This document shows, piece after piece, positions 63,158 to 64,000 of a stretch of DNA of 64,000 nucleotides (position 1 is the stretch's first letter; each line of letters opens with the position of its first letter). The notes beneath the pieces are model-generated. The model saw only the letters and a program-made list of their open reading frames with translations. It was not told the origin of the DNA and did not search any database. The translations under genes were made by a program, and so were the position numbers. This DNA comes from DAOUTY01 sp964453665 (lineage in GTDB: Bacteria > Chloroflexota > Dehalococcoidia > SZUA-161): assembly GCA_964453665.1 (NCBI GenBank), contig CAYVQT010000007.1, positions 6,062 to 70,061 on the forward strand, read 5' to 3'.

Positions 63158-63958
63158 ATGCAACAACTTAGTTTTTATGTTCACGATTTCTTAAAGCGAG
63201 CAGTTTATCCATATACTGTTTTAGCTAATGAATTTATTGAAGTTATGGAAATAACCTTGTCGCTTCTCACAGTTATACGAAAGATATTTATAGATATTTT
63301 CAATCATATTAAGTCGAATTCCAAAGTCAAACCCGCATTGCTTTTACTTGGGATTGCTCTGATAGCTCCATCAGTGCGTTGTAGCTATTCAACATTGATA
63401 TCAGATAATTTTGCAGCTAATTTTACGGCGCAATCACGTGATATATCAACTCATTTAGTACCTTTGAGCATAGGGTTATTTCCCATATTTACTCTGCTTT
63501 GTTGGCACTTCTGGGATATTATTAAAAGTTTTTTGAAAAAAATTTGTGCTCGTCATCTACTTATTATTGTGACTTTGATAACAGGAGGAGGTCTTATATG
63601 GGTAGGTTATATGTCATATGAATTAGACAGGAGTATTACTGAACAGATTCAAATACCAGAAATAATTCTAGCTTCCTTAGGTACACCGATTTATGACTCT
63701 TATGAAGTAGATTGGATTGATTCGAATGGAGCCAACCAAAGCATTTCCAGCATGAGTATAGATGGGAAAGCTTTAAAATGGGAAGTAAGAGCAAAACCGT
63801 ATTACCACTCCGATATAAGAATTATTCGCATAGCTAGTACACTGAAACAGGACGACCTCGACTTGTGTTCAGCTGAATATGAACCGTTTGTAGTGGCACT
63901 TAGAACGGAAAGTTGCCTGTTCGATGGTTCAGAATCATTTACACAAAGAGATCGCTGA
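63158..63958 (+). CDS. hypothetical membrane protein, AT-rich
   Basis: This 266-residue protein is unrecognised. Hydrophobic helices lie at about 58-75 (PALLLLGIALIAPSV), 100-117 (LVPLSIGLFPIFTLLCWHFW) and 132-150 (LLIIVTLITGGGLIWVGYM). The C-terminal ~110 residues are soluble, probably beta-rich, with Cys residues near 236 and 253. There is no clear ribosome binding site. Base composition is far more AT-rich than the glycan genes, and it lies beside the recombinase remnant, which suggests transfer. Confidence 0.6.
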   Translation: MQQLSFYVHDFLKRAVYPYTVLANEFIEVMEITLSLLTVIRKIFIDIFNHIKSNSKVKPALLLLGIALIAPSVRCSYSTLISDNFAANFTAQSRDISTHLVPLSIGLFPIFTLLCWHFWDIIKSFLKKICARHLLIIVTLITGGGLIWVGYMSYELDRSITEQIQIPEIILASLGTPIYDSYEVDWIDSNGANQSISSMSIDGKALKWEVRAKPYYHSDIRIIRIASTLKQDDLDLCSAEYEPFVVALRTESCLFDGSESFTQRDR

Positions 63959-64000
63959 AAAAGACGACTTTTAAGAATTTACCCTTATCAGGCGATAAAC

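Overview
The window looks like one contig of an uncultured anaerobic bacterium. I lean towards Chloroflexota (Dehalococcoidia-like), for three reasons: a corrinoid protein paired with a uroporphyrinogen-decarboxylase-type methyltransferase, a huge surface protein with a Pro/Thr-rich tail and a single C-terminal membrane anchor, and the mixed archaeal/bacterial flavour of the nucleotide-sugar genes. This placement is inference; there is no rRNA or other phylogenetic marker here. No tRNA, rRNA or CRISPR array was recognised.

Layout. (1) 1-1.9 kb: a promoter and a coupled corrinoid protein/methyltransferase pair. (2) 2.2-6.1 kb: a sulfur-related block with two small ribbon-helix-helix-like proteins and a TauE/SafE permease behind a clear sigma70-type promoter. 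These are followed by a frameshifted, truncated cysD, a sulfotransferase, the C-terminal stump of a cysN-like gene and a compact alkaline-phosphatase-superfamily enzyme. The sulfate-activation genes are therefore broken. (3) 6.4-13.0 kb: a cohesin-like lipoprotein, an orphan basic protein, a possible terminator-ended small RNA or attenuator, and a 1558-residue exported protein with two VWA domains and 13 InlB-B-like repeats. (4) 13.1-61.7 kb: a large glycan biosynthesis island. Its left part (14.2-27 kb) reads mostly rightward, and its right part (27-61.7 kb) reads leftward except for one sulfatase-like gene. (5) 61.9-64 kb: a graveyard of gene fragments (ABC permease, phosphodiesterase, tyrosine recombinase) followed by an AT-rich orphan membrane protein.

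How the island works. Nucleotide-sugar genes suggest several activated sugars. GDP-mannose 4,6-dehydratase and GDP-fucose synthase point to GDP-L-fucose, and a perosamine-synthase-like aminotransferase could give GDP-perosamine. A 2-epimerase/aminotransferase/acetyltransferase/Gfo-Idh set together with a UDP-sugar 6-dehydrogenase points to a 2,3-diacetamido uronic acid. A CapE-like dehydratase, RmlD-like reductase and 2-epimerase point to an N-acetylated 6-deoxy-L-hexosamine. About nine glycosyltransferases, about eight methyltransferases (two FkbM-type), three sulfotransferases in the window (two in the island) and three alkaline-phosphatase/sulfatase-superfamily proteins (two in the island) would build and decorate the chain. 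A Wzm/Wzt-type ABC transporter at the right end would export it. The most unusual single gene is a 909-residue fusion of an Fe-S/FrhB-type domain with a polysaccharide pyruvyl transferase. A four-helix-bundle (S23-type) gene bracketed by direct repeats sits between the two ABC transporter genes. Starts were moved inward from the longest reading frame where a ribosome binding site or homology supports it.
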